This document shows, one piece after another, positions 1-11,566 of a DNA stretch of 64,000 nucleotides. Numbering within the stretch: the stretch's first letter is position 1; each line of letters starts with the position of its first letter. The stretch comes from Diatrype stigma. Taxonomy: Eukaryota > Ascomycota > Sordariomycetes > Xylariales > Diatrypaceae. The stretch covers positions 206,544 to 270,543 of the forward strand of contig JAKJXP020000063.1 in the NCBI GenBank assembly GCA_022225965.2, in the 5' to 3' direction. The notes beneath the pieces are model-generated. The model was given only the letters and a program-made list of their open reading frames with translations, searched no databases and was not told the origin of the DNA. The position numbers were made by a program, and so were the translations under genes.

Positions 1-644
1 TGGGCATCGTGGAGCAGTCGGAATCATTAGCGAGGTTCCTAGCTTTTCCAAAATATCTGCCAGTGCTTACCCGCAAAGGTACTATCGGTATCTGGTACCT
101 TATCCAGCCTATCCTAACTCGACAGACTTGGTACGTGAAAATGATTTTTCATATTCAGTCATTCAGTTACATCCCACTGGGGACATATCGTCAAATTGAC
201 TGTCTACGTAGTTACATCACACCTAACTTATATATCAAGCAATTATACATATGCATGGCTACAAGAAGCCAAGGTAGGTCGGTGGTAGGTAGGTATACGT
301 GCATGAAGCCATGCTGCTTTCATTTGAGCCTCAAGCGCACGGTCACCCTTCACACCTACTACATAGCATCAATAGATGTACCGGATGGATGTGTGTGTGT
401 TATGTACCAGGTAGATTGCTGCAGGGCAATGCCAAGCCGCACCGGTCTTCGATCCGCAGATTGGTTTACACAAAACAACCGAACGGTACGGTAAGATGGG
501 GAATCTGGGCTCTACCTGTGCAGGCTCAGGATGCGCCGGTAAGTAGGTAGCTAGGTAACTATAGTATTTGAGGCAGGCAGCCAGCCGACCAGCCAGTACA
601 ACAATTGCTCGTCGGGAAGAAAAGTTACCAGATCTAAAATCTGT

Positions 645-670
645 GCTACCAGGCTACCAGGCTACCAGGC
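645..670. repeat. 8-bp tandem repeat
   Basis: Three perfect copies of GCTACCAG in a row followed by GC. Probably a simple slippage repeat. Confidence 0.85.
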
Positions 671-1655
671 CTGAGAAACGAGACACTGCCTTGGATTCGT
701 GCAAGTGTCCAATACATGAACATTACTTGGCGACCCCAAACTTACACACCAAGACCTAGATGATATAGATAATATGTTATTATATGTGCTTAACCTAACG
801 TTGTTTGGTCTTTGCTGACCAACCAGCCAAGCCGTTAAGGGCTGCGTTCGCCCGAGTTGGTTAATGTCAGGGTTGGCTATATGATCATTCGATAGATGTG
901 ATCTCCTAACTATAGCATTGATATTAAATCCCCGAAGCATCCCCTTACTCACGCCTTGGTGGACTTTATATGGTTTCCTCTCCCTCTAGCCTTCCCTTAA
1001 TTCCAACTGCTATATACCTACGCTCTAGTGTTTATCCAGATCGACTGTCTATCTGAGGATACATACACATATGTGAGGTATTAAATCTCCGTATCTCCAT
1101 ACCCATCCCATGCCGCCTTGCCTCATCTAGTGACCAAACCTCACACATTGCGCGTGTGACAAGACGGTCCTCAATCTCTTTAGAGAGTAGCTCTGATTCG
1201 CTCTTGTGTCGAGTTCACACTAACAAAGCGACGAGCCAAAACACAGCCCTGGCTAACGCTCCGGAGGCCTGTAGTTGATGGCTCTCTTCACGGTAGCAAC
1301 TTGGCAATTCTATCTTCATTGACGGAACCTCTGTTGACTGAGAATCTCATGCCAACTCGTCACTCGAAGTGTCCGTGGCTTCTTACTGTAGAATCTCTAT
1401 GTAGCTACCTAGTCTAGATACTGAACTACTAAACCCTATTACATACCTGCCGACCTATGGCTACGTGTGCCTGCAATATTCGCCTTGTCAAGCTAATGAT
1501 CTCACACATTCCGTTTCCGCGACTCGGGACTGGCCCTCGCTCGTCTTCCCTTACCCTGCTTAGACACCTAATAGTTAATGAGTTAGATTCCCCGGAAGAT
1601 CAAACAATGCACGCCCCGAAGCCGTTGGATCGCACGCCTCTTCTTAGCCAGGACC

Positions 1656-1731
1656 CCTCCCCTCCCCTTCTCCAATGAGGGGTGGGGGAGGGGAGAGGAG
1701 AGGAGAGGAGGGGATGGGAGGGGAGGGGGCG
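1656..1731. repeat. Polypyrimidine tract followed by polypurine tract
   Basis: A run of CCCCT/CCCTT on the plus strand (about 1656-1673) is followed within about 8 nt by a GGGGA/GGAGA run (about 1678-1731). The two arms are nearly complementary, so the stretch could form a hairpin. The G-rich arm could also form a G-quadruplex or triplex. No gene overlaps it. Confidence 0.75.
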
Positions 1732-1740
1732 GCATCTCAT

Positions 1741-1763
1741 CGCATCGCATCGCATCGCATCGC
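1741..1763. repeat. CGCAT pentanucleotide repeat
   Basis: Four perfect CGCAT units plus CGC, directly after the purine tract. Confidence 0.85.
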
Positions 1764-2116
1764 TGGAGGTTTCTGACATGAGGCCTGTCTCATTACTGTA
1801 CATATGTCTCTTGTCGTTCCTTCGTTGCACATTATCTTTCTCTAGCCCACCTCGGATCCCAGACACAGTCGCAACATTCACGGGGAATTTCGCGGCTGTC
1901 AAGACAGGGCAGGGGGAAGACAGGTCACTTTCCCCATGGCAGACAGACGGACAGACAGACCAGACGCAGCAGAAGCACAGAGTGGTAGCGAACACCGATA
2001 GGCTGACGTCGTCGCTACTACGACCTTGCAAGTTACCAGAGGTTTCAGCTACTTACCTCATGCGCACGCCTTGGGTCACGGTGGTAATGGGCAGGTAGGG
2101 TAGCTCTGGCATCCCA

Positions 2117-2157
2117 TGCCATCTCCATCTCCATCCCCATCCCCATCCCATCCCCAT
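2117..2157. repeat. CCATCT/CCATCCC imperfect tandem repeat
   Basis: Six- to seven-base CCATC-based units repeated about six times. Simple repeat in intergenic DNA. Confidence 0.8.
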
Positions 2158-2850
2158 ATCTTGCAGTGCAGCAGCAGGTAGCCTTGGTTGATGGCAGCTT
2201 GATGGTGACCAGCCAATCCGTACTCGTCTCCAATGCCGTTACAATGTTCCCTACCAGCCTACGTGGGTGGTACTTTGAGACCTACATCTAACATGGGACG
2301 GACCGGGGTCTGGAGCTACCTCAGGCAGGTTATGTACATTAGGTATGTGCATTAGTGCATTAGGGATGGTACATGCAATGTTGTATGTATACAAAAGGTG
2401 CTGCTGGTGGTGCAAATGGGAGGTGCAAGTGTAGGCGCAGGCAGAGCCCACCGGTCGGCCCTAAGCAGTTAGAGAGAGAGCGTGTGTGTGTATGTGTGCA
2501 AGTGTGTGTGTATGGACACACCCATAGTTGTCTCTAGGTAACTACGGTAGTATCTCTCTATCCCTCTTTCCTTATCTCTTCACCTCTGCATTTCACTACT
2601 AGGTACCTACTAGTTGCTATATATTTCCCTTTATTTTATCCTGATTTTATTCTGATTTTATCCCTATTTCATCTCAATCTGCCACACACGAACTTCGTAC
2701 CGGGTTCGCCAAGTCTCCCCACTGGACTCGGCACCCCCATGTCGAGGTCCAACACGCAAATCAGATATCTCGAGCTATAACCCAGGCATTGCCGGTTTGG
2801 GTAACAAGACCTTTTAGTATGCGCTCACCATCAACTATTAACTACATAGC

Positions 2851-2911
2851 ACCACTGCCACTATTACCACCACCACTACCACTGCCACTACCACCATTAC
2901 CACCACCACCC
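2851..2911. repeat. CCA-type triplet repeat
   Basis: Imperfect run of CCACTA, CCACTG and CCACCA triplets over about 60 bp. Intergenic, not part of a supported coding region. Confidence 0.8.
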
Positions 2912-3069
2912 CTTCATCAGCACCCCTACCTTCCTTACCTTGGCACCACCCGGTCCCAGTCCCTCCTCGCATGGCTACCTGGTCCGTCACTACGGGGCTA
3001 CCCTACTGCTGTGTACATGGATGATGGGGGCCACCCAGGGCCACCTTATACCCTGGCCCATCTCATGCT

Positions 3070-3120
3070 CTGGTTTCTGGTGTCTGGTGTCTGGTGTCTG
3101 GCGTCTGGCGTCTGGTCTCT
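3070..3120. repeat. 7-bp tandem repeat (TCTGGYG)
   Basis: About six copies of a TCTGGTG/TCTGGCG heptamer. Neighbouring copies differ only by C/T, so the array has slipped and then diverged slightly. Confidence 0.85.
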
Positions 3121-4263
3121 GACTACCCCCGTTCATTGATTCATTAGCATCATTGCCTACCCAGCAGCCCAGCCCGTGCCAATGTATTGTATGTATTCGT
3201 CGGTAAGTATTGCGCGTAGTAGCGTCAGTGCTAGTTAGCAATGAACCGAATCGCCTAGCCTAGCGGCCCCCCGGCGCCTGTGTCGTTAGCGGTGGTGGTG
3301 ATGTGGAATTCCAGGACCCTTATCCTTGTCAATACTTAATTGTTCCCAATTTCTAATATTAAAAGTCCATGGTCACACGAAAACCTCCTGCCTTGCGATC
3401 CCAATGACACAGCTTGGTCTTGCTTGGTCTTGGTCTTGTTGTTGGTTTTTCCCATTGAGAAGAGAAGAGCTCTATCTACCGCCCAAGTCGAACCTCCGAT
3501 CCGAAGTCTCTCACCAGTCAGCCAGCTAGCCATCAGTTGGTCCGGTCAGCCAGTCAGTGGTCAGCCAGTCAGTCAGTCGCCTGCCTGTTCGCCGAGTCAA
3601 GTCACCAACCACAGCACCATACACAAGCTTTCGAGACGTATTTCCAAACCCGGCCACCAGGAAGAAGGATCCATCCTCCCCGTATCACTCGAGGTCTTAA
3701 GTCGGTTGTCTGCAGCGTCTCTTGTCGTTCCTTGCTACTTCACAGGTTTACACTAGCACCGCCGTAGACCGTCATACTGGGTTCTTCTTGGCTTCACGAA
3801 GCTAGTGTCATAGGCAACCGGCTTGTCGTACCGTTCTGATATAAACTCCCTTCCCTCGTAACTCTTAATATTACCCGTTGTTTGGTAGATGCCCTGTGAG
3901 GCTCTTTCATTAGTGCATATATCTCTCGGACAGGGACGCCACGCGAGACTGATCGACTGCTGTCCAAAACCACTCTTTTTTGTTGGGTGCTTTTGGACGC
4001 ATGCCAAAGCAAATATTGCTGAAACTTGACTGGAGGAAGCAGCCCGTCTTATCCAAAATCAAAGCCATCAGGCTAAGCAGCTCTTCGCTTACTACTCCGC
4101 GCCATCTGTAGGCGTGGGTAAACAGCCCCCTTTTCGAGGCGCCGTCGTTCTCGCCACTGAACGGTATTCTCACACGCAGCAGCTAGGCGTCAGAATCGTT
4201 GGAAGGCGAAAGCGTTCCTAGAAGCCAGCCGGTTCAGCCGTGTGCGCTTCTCGAGCTGCATCC

Positions 4264-6837
4264 ATGCCAACCCAAGGCTATACTCCCGACCAGACATTCG
4301 TTCCGCTCGGCCATCGCCGGGGCATATCCGATCTGGAGCGCTTCTCCTTAGATTTGACTAGGGGTAGAGCAGATACGGAGTGCGCTGCTCACACGCGAGC
4401 CTACCCCTCTCCGCCCATGTCAGGGTCCCCACCACTCCCTCCCAAGCCAACCCAAGAGGCAGGTGATAGAAGTCAAGGAGTTTACCACGCTACCAGCCAT
4501 GACATTTATCGCACGAACGCAGCAATTCCAGGAGTTGAGTATAGAGTCCCACTGACACAACAACCTCCGTTGGGCCCTCAGTCTCCAACAGGTGGCATCC
4601 GACCACTGCCTCCGGTGGAAACTCAGCCCCCTTATGCATACCGTCGTCCCGAAGACGTTATGGGCCGGCCGTTAGCTTTTTCACATCAGCCAGACCATAT
4701 CGCGCCGCAACCGCAATATTCGCTTCCCCCAGTTGCTGCTGGGTCTAGCCAGATATTACCTCCACAATATGCCGTTTCCGGAAACCCGCAGATTCTGGAG
4801 AACGCGCCCTATACCTCGCCAAAATCACGGAAGCCCAAAGGTCATGTTGCCTCGGCCTGCGTTCCCTGTAAAAAGGCACATTTGAGGTAAATCGCAATTT
4901 TCCCCGTTTCTTTTTTTCATACCTCAGTAGAGAATACCTACTAACTTCGAACAGGTGTGATGGTATGTACCAATTCTCCTTGCTTTTTCTTTATGGTGCA
5001 TTGTTTCAGGGTTATAATTTGCATAACCTTTGCGCCACCATTGATCGAATGGTATTGGTTGAAAGTGCGGTAAATTATGAGTGAGCTTGTCGAGTGGTTA
5101 GACTGGGCGAATCGGCCATCCCAACATTTTGCCCATGGCAATCAATTTGGCTGGATTGGGCCTGGGCAGAAGATGCGGACGACCATATATTGGATTTCCA
5201 ATGTGCTGTCCCAGCATTAGGCGGTGAACAGGAGTTCCAAAATTTGGCGCCCGGTGTTGGTCTGGACTAAAGCCAGTCGATCCTCCAGACTTGTAATAAG
5301 GGGCTTGGAAGATTTCCCCTGAATGGCATATGCTTCACCCAACTACCAGGCCGAAGCCCCATCGGTTGGACTAAACTCTCCACGCAGCTTAGGGGGGCGA
5401 CGGATGGCGAAATCCCTGCCGAAAAGAAGTATTTGCCTGCTTTACAGGATATATGGCGCGGCTGTTCCCGTCAATGCTTTTGGGTTGAAGAGGGGCTTTC
5501 ATTTTGGTGGCCCATGACAGTTTGAGCTTGGACTGGGACACGGGGTTTCTTTTCTGATACGTGGGCTGTGGTATCTTAGCTTTTCATTCCCCATGATATG
5601 ACAAGCTGACTCGAGACTGCGTATAGCTCAAAGACCCTGCTCCCGATGTCTCAGCAATGGCAAAGAGGAGGCCTGTGTCGATGTCCAACACAAAAAACGC
5701 GGCCGACCCCGATTACGTGATGACACCCATCGAGGGTTTGAATCGGCGAGATTTTCCCATCCGACTGAACCGACGATACGGCGACCGGTTTCCCTATACT
5801 CACCCGTCAGTGCCGCAGCAGTTCCTTACGAAGACCCTCTTAGAAGGAGTCAATCGTACAGAGTCCTGAAGTCGCAACCGAACGAAAACATACCTCCAAG
5901 GTATATCGAACGTGGATCGGCTGCAGATGCGAATATTTTCCCGCCCCCATTGTCGATACCCCAACGAGTGATAGAACCGGTTGCTTTTTTGACGACAGAG
6001 CTGGAGTTCGCAAAGGTGTCAGGTTCATTTGTGGAGGCTATTGGTACCCAGCAAATCCTAGGCCGCAGGTTAATGGACGTTGTACATGCGGCGGAACGCG
6101 ACAGAGTAATAAATATCCAGAGGGCGGTACAAGATGAACAAGCAAGAAAGGAGCCCAATTATCTCCCTCCAATTTTCGGAAAGCAAGAGACAGAACGGGT
6201 TATCCAGGGGCTACCTTTCAGCCCGGAATCGATTTCAAGATTCCAGCTCAGCCGTCACGAGTCCCTGACGTTTCCTAGCATGGATGGACATCAGCGGCAA
6301 TTTCCGGTCCGGATTGGTCTAGCGAAGGAGGATTCCATATACTTCGTGGTCCTTTTACTGACTCCACGCCCGCAACCATTTCCGCACCCTTCACCGTCGC
6401 CGCATGGTAGGGAATGGCCATATTCGGCTCTGCAACAGCCGCCGTATGCGCAACTAACACCCGTGTCTGCCTCGTTCGGCCCCGTGCGTTCACGGCTCGG
6501 CGAGTCACCTCGTGACAGTGGGTTTGCGCCTAGACAGGCAGGGACGCCGGGCCCCATCATGCCGGTTCCCAGCCCCGGAGTAAGCCCAAATATGCCTTCC
6601 TACGCTGCTTCGTCGACGGTAATGCGAGATCATGCCACCGGAGCGTCATACATACCAAGAAGCGAACTCTCGGGCAACAGAGCGCCACAACCAGGGTACC
6701 AATTACCCCCCATCCGAAATCCGCCTCATGCTGGGCCTTCGGGGCCTGGCGTAGGTTGGCCGCGTGAAGAGCGAGGTGGTCGTGTCGACATAGGCGGCTT
6801 GATCGACAAACCGGAGACTTCGCGGGGAGGACCATGA
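4264..6837 (+). CDS. Zn2Cys6 transcription factor with PAS-like domain (3 exons)
   Basis: Predicted nuclear fungal transcription regulator of 613 aa. Model: exons 4264-4886, 4955-4962 and 5627-6837. The zinc cluster is complete only after splicing: Cys199 and Cys202 come from exon 1 (CVPCKKAHLR), Cys209 and Asp210 from an 8-nt exon 2, and Cys215, Cys218 and Cys227 from exon 3 (RPCSRC..). The resulting spacing C-x2-C-x6-C-x5-C-x2-C-x8-C fits the family. A basic linker (KKRGRPRLR) follows. Residues about 325-457 (TTELEFAKVSG..GRRLMDVVH..) resemble a PAS fold, as in several fungal carbon-metabolism regulators. Both flanks are Pro-rich and disordered. The start is the first ATG of the open frame; the GTG at 4240 is not a likely fungal start. 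Splice junctions keep frame exactly. The target pathway is not identifiable from sequence. Confidence 0.9.
4955..4962 (+). other. 8-nt micro-exon within the zinc cluster
   Basis: Between intron 1 (4887-4954, 68 nt) and intron 2 (4963-5626, 664 nt) lies the octamer GTGTGATG. It supplies the last base of the Arg208 codon, the codons Cys209 and Asp210, and the first base of the Ala211 codon. It carries the third zinc-binding Cys. Joining exon 1 to exon 3 without it loses that Cys and shifts the frame. Confidence 0.8.
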
Positions 6838-8564
6838 AATTGGTTCTTGGGATGAGGGGGAGTCGTGCATCTGCATTCAACAACTGGATCATCGTATCAT
6901 ATCGACCTCGGCGGCCGAGCTGTCGATAGCTCGGGCAATAGAAATATTGCCTGTGTAGTCGGAAGCAAGTCCACCCTGATCACCCCATATACACCAGACT
7001 TGTATTTCAGGAGCCATGCCTCCTCCCGCCAAATTCTATCGTGTTCAATGATACCATGTACAATATAGCGTGTCCATTTCTTCTTCCACTTCTTCTTTTT
7101 CGTCTTACCCATTTGTATCTTCTTCTTTTTTTCTTCTCTTCTGCTGTATAGCGATCTTCCAAATATTGGGGCAAATGGAGCATGGGTACCGGCGTTCTGG
7201 GAGGCCTCTAACATTACTGTATCTTGCCATCGGGCTTGAGGGGCTTGCGATGTATTTGTACGAGGTTTTTATCTGTGCCAGGTCGCTGCAACGCTCAATC
7301 TTTATATGGGTTAATGTCACGGTCGAATCTTAATGGCAATCCTGGACAGCTTCAGGAGGGAGTGCGGCATCATCATATTTTAAAGACGACGGCGGGTTCG
7401 GGGGTTGGTCTTCAGTTCGGCTTTCGTGGTTCTTTGGAGTGTTGGGGACCTTCCCCTACCGGTCAAGAAAGGTTCAACAAAGCATGGCATCGATCTTCGC
7501 CATCCTAAGTGTGTGGCTGCAGACCCGCATGTGGTGTCGTACCATGCGGGGGGGCCAACCCGACAGTTCTCGAGTCTGGATTTACTCTCCCCTGCAACGC
7601 AGCATCGTGTAACACGCCATCGCTTGTGTGCCTCGAGGGACCAAGAGGTCGAGAGGGGTACCGGGGACTGGACTTGTCGTGGCAGATGGTGGCGCGCGTG
7701 GGCATCAATCAAGTCCCATAGGGCGATTCCGACCAAGAACGGGCATGAAGTCCTAGATGGATGTAGTGGTGAGCGAGCGAGCAACGAAAGAAACGGTTTA
7801 TGAGAACCCGAGCCAAACCAAACCAAGCGTGCGGGCGGTTCCAAATTGTATGGGTAGCGAATGAACGAAGTGAGAGAGGAAGACAAGAGTCGTTTTCGAA
7901 GAGAACCCGAGGGAGAGATCTCCGTCCGATCGAACCATGGTGTGGTTCTTCAACGATCAATGAAGGACAAGAATTCCATCCAATCGCCCGAATCCACCAG
8001 TGATGAATGATGACCCTTCCCCTATAACTGAGCTCGTTTAATAAACACCCTGGAGATCCAAGCAACCCGGGTTTCCGGGTTCAAATGCCTACCTACATGC
8101 ATACGTACCATGCCAACGTTCCATCTATCAGCTTTCGAGCGAATCATTTCCACCCAAGGATGACGAAGCTGCTGTGAATTTCTCATGCCGTGCAATGATG
8201 AAAGATGATGAGAACGACACTGCCTATGCAGCATACAACTGCTTATTTGAACTTTGGTCTGGTGCCAGTCCAGTCGGACAGGCTGCCTAGTCAAGCCAGC
8301 CTGCCATCCAACCAATAGGGAAAGTGTGTTAGCCTAGCTCTGGCCCAAGCTCACCCCCCTTTTTATTAACACTGGCAGGTATATCAGATTAGCAGGTCTA
8401 TCTTATGACTTTTTACCCAGCCGCCCGCCTGGCGCGGACTTAACAGTTACTGTGACCAACACCAGTTTCATTACAACAGTTGCAATGAGGGCTTGCGTAT
8501 GTAGGGTCGGTAGTAGACATGCACATGCACATGCAGTAGGCAGAGGCTACATGTTTATGTATGT

Positions 8565-8594
8565 ACACACACCACACACCACACACCACACACA
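8565..8594. repeat. ACACACC-type microsatellite
   Basis: Three to four copies of an ACACACC heptamer grading into (CA)n. A short CCA triplet run lies nearby at 8748-8764. Confidence 0.8.
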
Positions 8595-10504
8595 CGTACA
8601 TACGGGCTATATCAGAGCCTCTTATTGTCCATGGGGGGGAGGGGAGGCTACGGCACCGCGCCGCCGCCGCGCCAGAAGAAATTTCCCGGGTACCGGTATT
8701 ACTACTTGGTTTAGTTACATTAAGTCGAAATAAGAGTGAGGGTGCCACCACCACCACCACCACCCACAGGCCAGCCAGACCACGCAGGTAAGCGGTAATA
8801 TGCTTATTGGAACTCTGATATACCCTCCCTTCTCGGCGTTCCTGGTCAACGGATTGGCTGGCTATATCCGTAACTAGGTGACTGACTGTACATACGCAGG
8901 TAGACAAGTAGGTGTAGTTATGTAGTACTACCTACCTGACTATGGGGTGTGCAGTAAGTAGAATACATGTCGGTAGGTTTGTATTGACTGTCCACAGGAT
9001 GCGCATCACTGGGATCACGACGAGCAGGTAACTAGTAGTAGTCTAGAGGCAACCGTAGTTGGTCAGATAGGTATCGTACCGGATCACATGTAACGTACAA
9101 CACGCTTCATATTCCGGGGAATAAAATGAAATGCAATGACTGGATGCAGGATCAGCCCATCTATAAGTCAAATCTACTATAGTTACATTCATCAACAAGA
9201 CCGGAACGCATGGCGATCTACCCGGCGAGGCAATGCATACCTACTAATAACTATGTACTACATACACACACATATATCCAATCCATACGACTTCATCGGC
9301 GCTTTAGTTAAGCATAAGACAGACATGCGAGCTTCCGATTGGCCACGATATAGACTGCATATTCCGCAACAGTTCTAAACTACGCAAGTTGTTTACTATT
9401 GGTCGCCCTGGGCAAAAAAGGAAAGAAACGTTTCACACTCCATCATATACTTAACCGGGCACGAGCCGAACCCAGCTGCAGCAGATGAGGTTGATATCAG
9501 GTCAGGCACTTGTTCCCGTGCATTATACTCAAGTTGTGTCTACCACATGCATACCTCTAGGTATCAGTGGTGAGACCCCCTACGAAGTACTTCGAATATC
9601 AATCAATATACCTAGGTAGGACATACGCAACATCTCGTTCATTCATTCATCTCAGGCCCCTACTTACCTATATATGAGCACTAGACCTCCAATGAACAGC
9701 TGATCACGTACGTACGCAGGTATGAATAATCACTGATCCGTCACGTACATTACATCCATACATAGGTAGACACGGCAACTCATATGGAGTGTGGCGCATG
9801 GTTGGTTAGCTGAGGATATATATATTGAAACACGGCCTAACCACCGCCCTCATCATCATCATCATGTATGTATCTACCCGAACGGCTTGTTCTCCGGAAA
9901 GAGCCGATTGGCAGTTTGATCATTCGGTGCTTGCTTGCGGGCTAGATTACCGGTACATAGTATCAATACCTATGTACAGACAGTACCGCCTCCGCGTTAT
10001 ACCTACAGGGCGGGCATCATTCGGACAACGGAACGCTGCCCCCTTGAATACTGTCTACGTTGACAGCAGGCATCGCTGCAGATTAGTATAATATATATAT
10101 ATATACACACATGGAAGCGTGTGGACGAATGCGTAAACGTACATATCTACTTCAAATCCACACGAGGTAGGTGGGTGAGCAGCGCTGAGGCTATCTTATA
10201 TGATGTGGTTGACTTAACAGCGATACCCTCGCATACCTGACTGAGAGCAAGGGTCAAGAGAATTAACCTCTCAGCTAGTTCCTGCAATGACGAGAGATGT
10301 GCTGTATGTGTATGTGTGCAGTGCATGCCTACCAGCTGTCGGATCGTTTGGAACGTTGGAGGGCAACCGGGTAGGTGACCTTATAAATACAAAAAAGTGC
10401 CAATCTACAAACCGGTCGGCCCAGTGGTACAGCCCCGTGGTACGCCGTTCACAAGGCACGTGTACGGTTTTACGTCTGAGCTTCAGGCGCCGAGCGTGCC
10501 CTTG

Positions 10505-10532
10505 TTTTTTTTTTTTTTTTTTTTTTTTTTTT
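10505..10532. repeat. Poly(T)28 tract
   Basis: Uninterrupted run of 28 T residues on the plus strand. No target-site duplication or element body was seen beside it. Confidence 0.9.
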
Positions 10533-11566
10533 ATCTTTTCCAAAGGTCGCACATTGGAACCTAGGCGGTACAACTTTTTTTGGCCTCCCAACCAGTTTAA
10601 TATATGTCCGGTACCTTCCTATCATATATGTATGGGTGGGTTGGTGGCTGTATTGTGTGCATGCATGATACATGATTTACAATATGCAGTGAGAGGAAGC
10701 TGAGATAAATAAATAGATTGGCAGAGAAATGAGAAAATGACCCGACTGGTCCTGTTTTCCACTAGATAGCTCTGAGATCCGCTCGCTCTCGATCATCTCG
10801 TCGTGGCCTCGTTGTACAAAATGCGCCAGGGAATCCACCATGCATACATAGGTGCATATCTTGGGAAGAAGGGAACGAGAAAGCAAAAAACAACAACACA
10901 TGATCATCTATCACTCAGCGAATGATGGTGGACTGGGGCGTCTTCTGCCTGTCTATCTGCCCGTCTGTCCCTCATGCGCAGGTAGTAGACAAGCGAATAG
11001 GAAACCCCGGCTCTGACGGACGAGCAGCCAACCGTAACGAGATAGGTAGGTAGATAGACCTCATCCCTTCACTGGTCAAATCTCAGACGAGCCCGCCAGG
11101 CTGTAACATTGAAGAGAACAGGAATCACTGGAAAAGAGAAGATCAACTCTTGAAATCCCCCGAACGAATGTTCCGTCAACTGGAAATGGCAGGGGGAAGG
11201 GAGGCATCAACGGGGAAAAGGCAGTAGTAGGTTGGTATCATGGGTCGGTTGTACCATACTGCCACGGACGTTGAGCAGCAGGAACCCCTCCCGCAAAACA
11301 GTGGGTTACAGATAGAGGGATTGGGCATATCTGCAGATGAAGGTTCTTAGCCTGGTATCACTAGAACCGATAACCGGGTTTCTGGGTTGTTCGGGTTTTC
11401 TAGTCATGTCGACATCCTTGCTGCAACCCGAAGCTCGAATAGCTCATTCGCAAATGTAACCAAGAAGACCGGTGGAGATGGTCTGATGAACTTATCACCC
11501 GATACCTAACGCCGGGTGCACCAGAGGCGACGTGGCAACCATGGCGTTGCTTATACCCCCTCAAAA

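Larger units (their letters stand above)
1..4263. other. Intergenic, repeat-rich, no gene supported
   Basis: Only short overlapping ORFs on both strands, with no recognisable domain and no convincing exon chain. The stretch holds several microsatellites and a purine/pyrimidine tract, listed separately. The last 1 kb is the likely promoter and leader of the Zn2Cys6 regulator that starts at 4264. Confidence 0.6.
6838..11566. other. Intergenic, no gene supported
   Basis: Overlapping ORFs at 7.4-7.9 kb on both strands show no domain and no splice chain. The rest is AT-balanced DNA with CA and CCA microsatellites and a poly(T) run. The first few hundred bases are probably the 3' UTR of the Zn2Cys6 gene. 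Confidence 0.55.

Noticed and set aside
7380..7886. 168-codon minus-strand ORF overlapped by plus-strand ORFs
   Set aside because: GC-balanced stretch open in several frames; no domain, no splice context, composition rich in Arg/Ser/Cys as expected for shadow frames.
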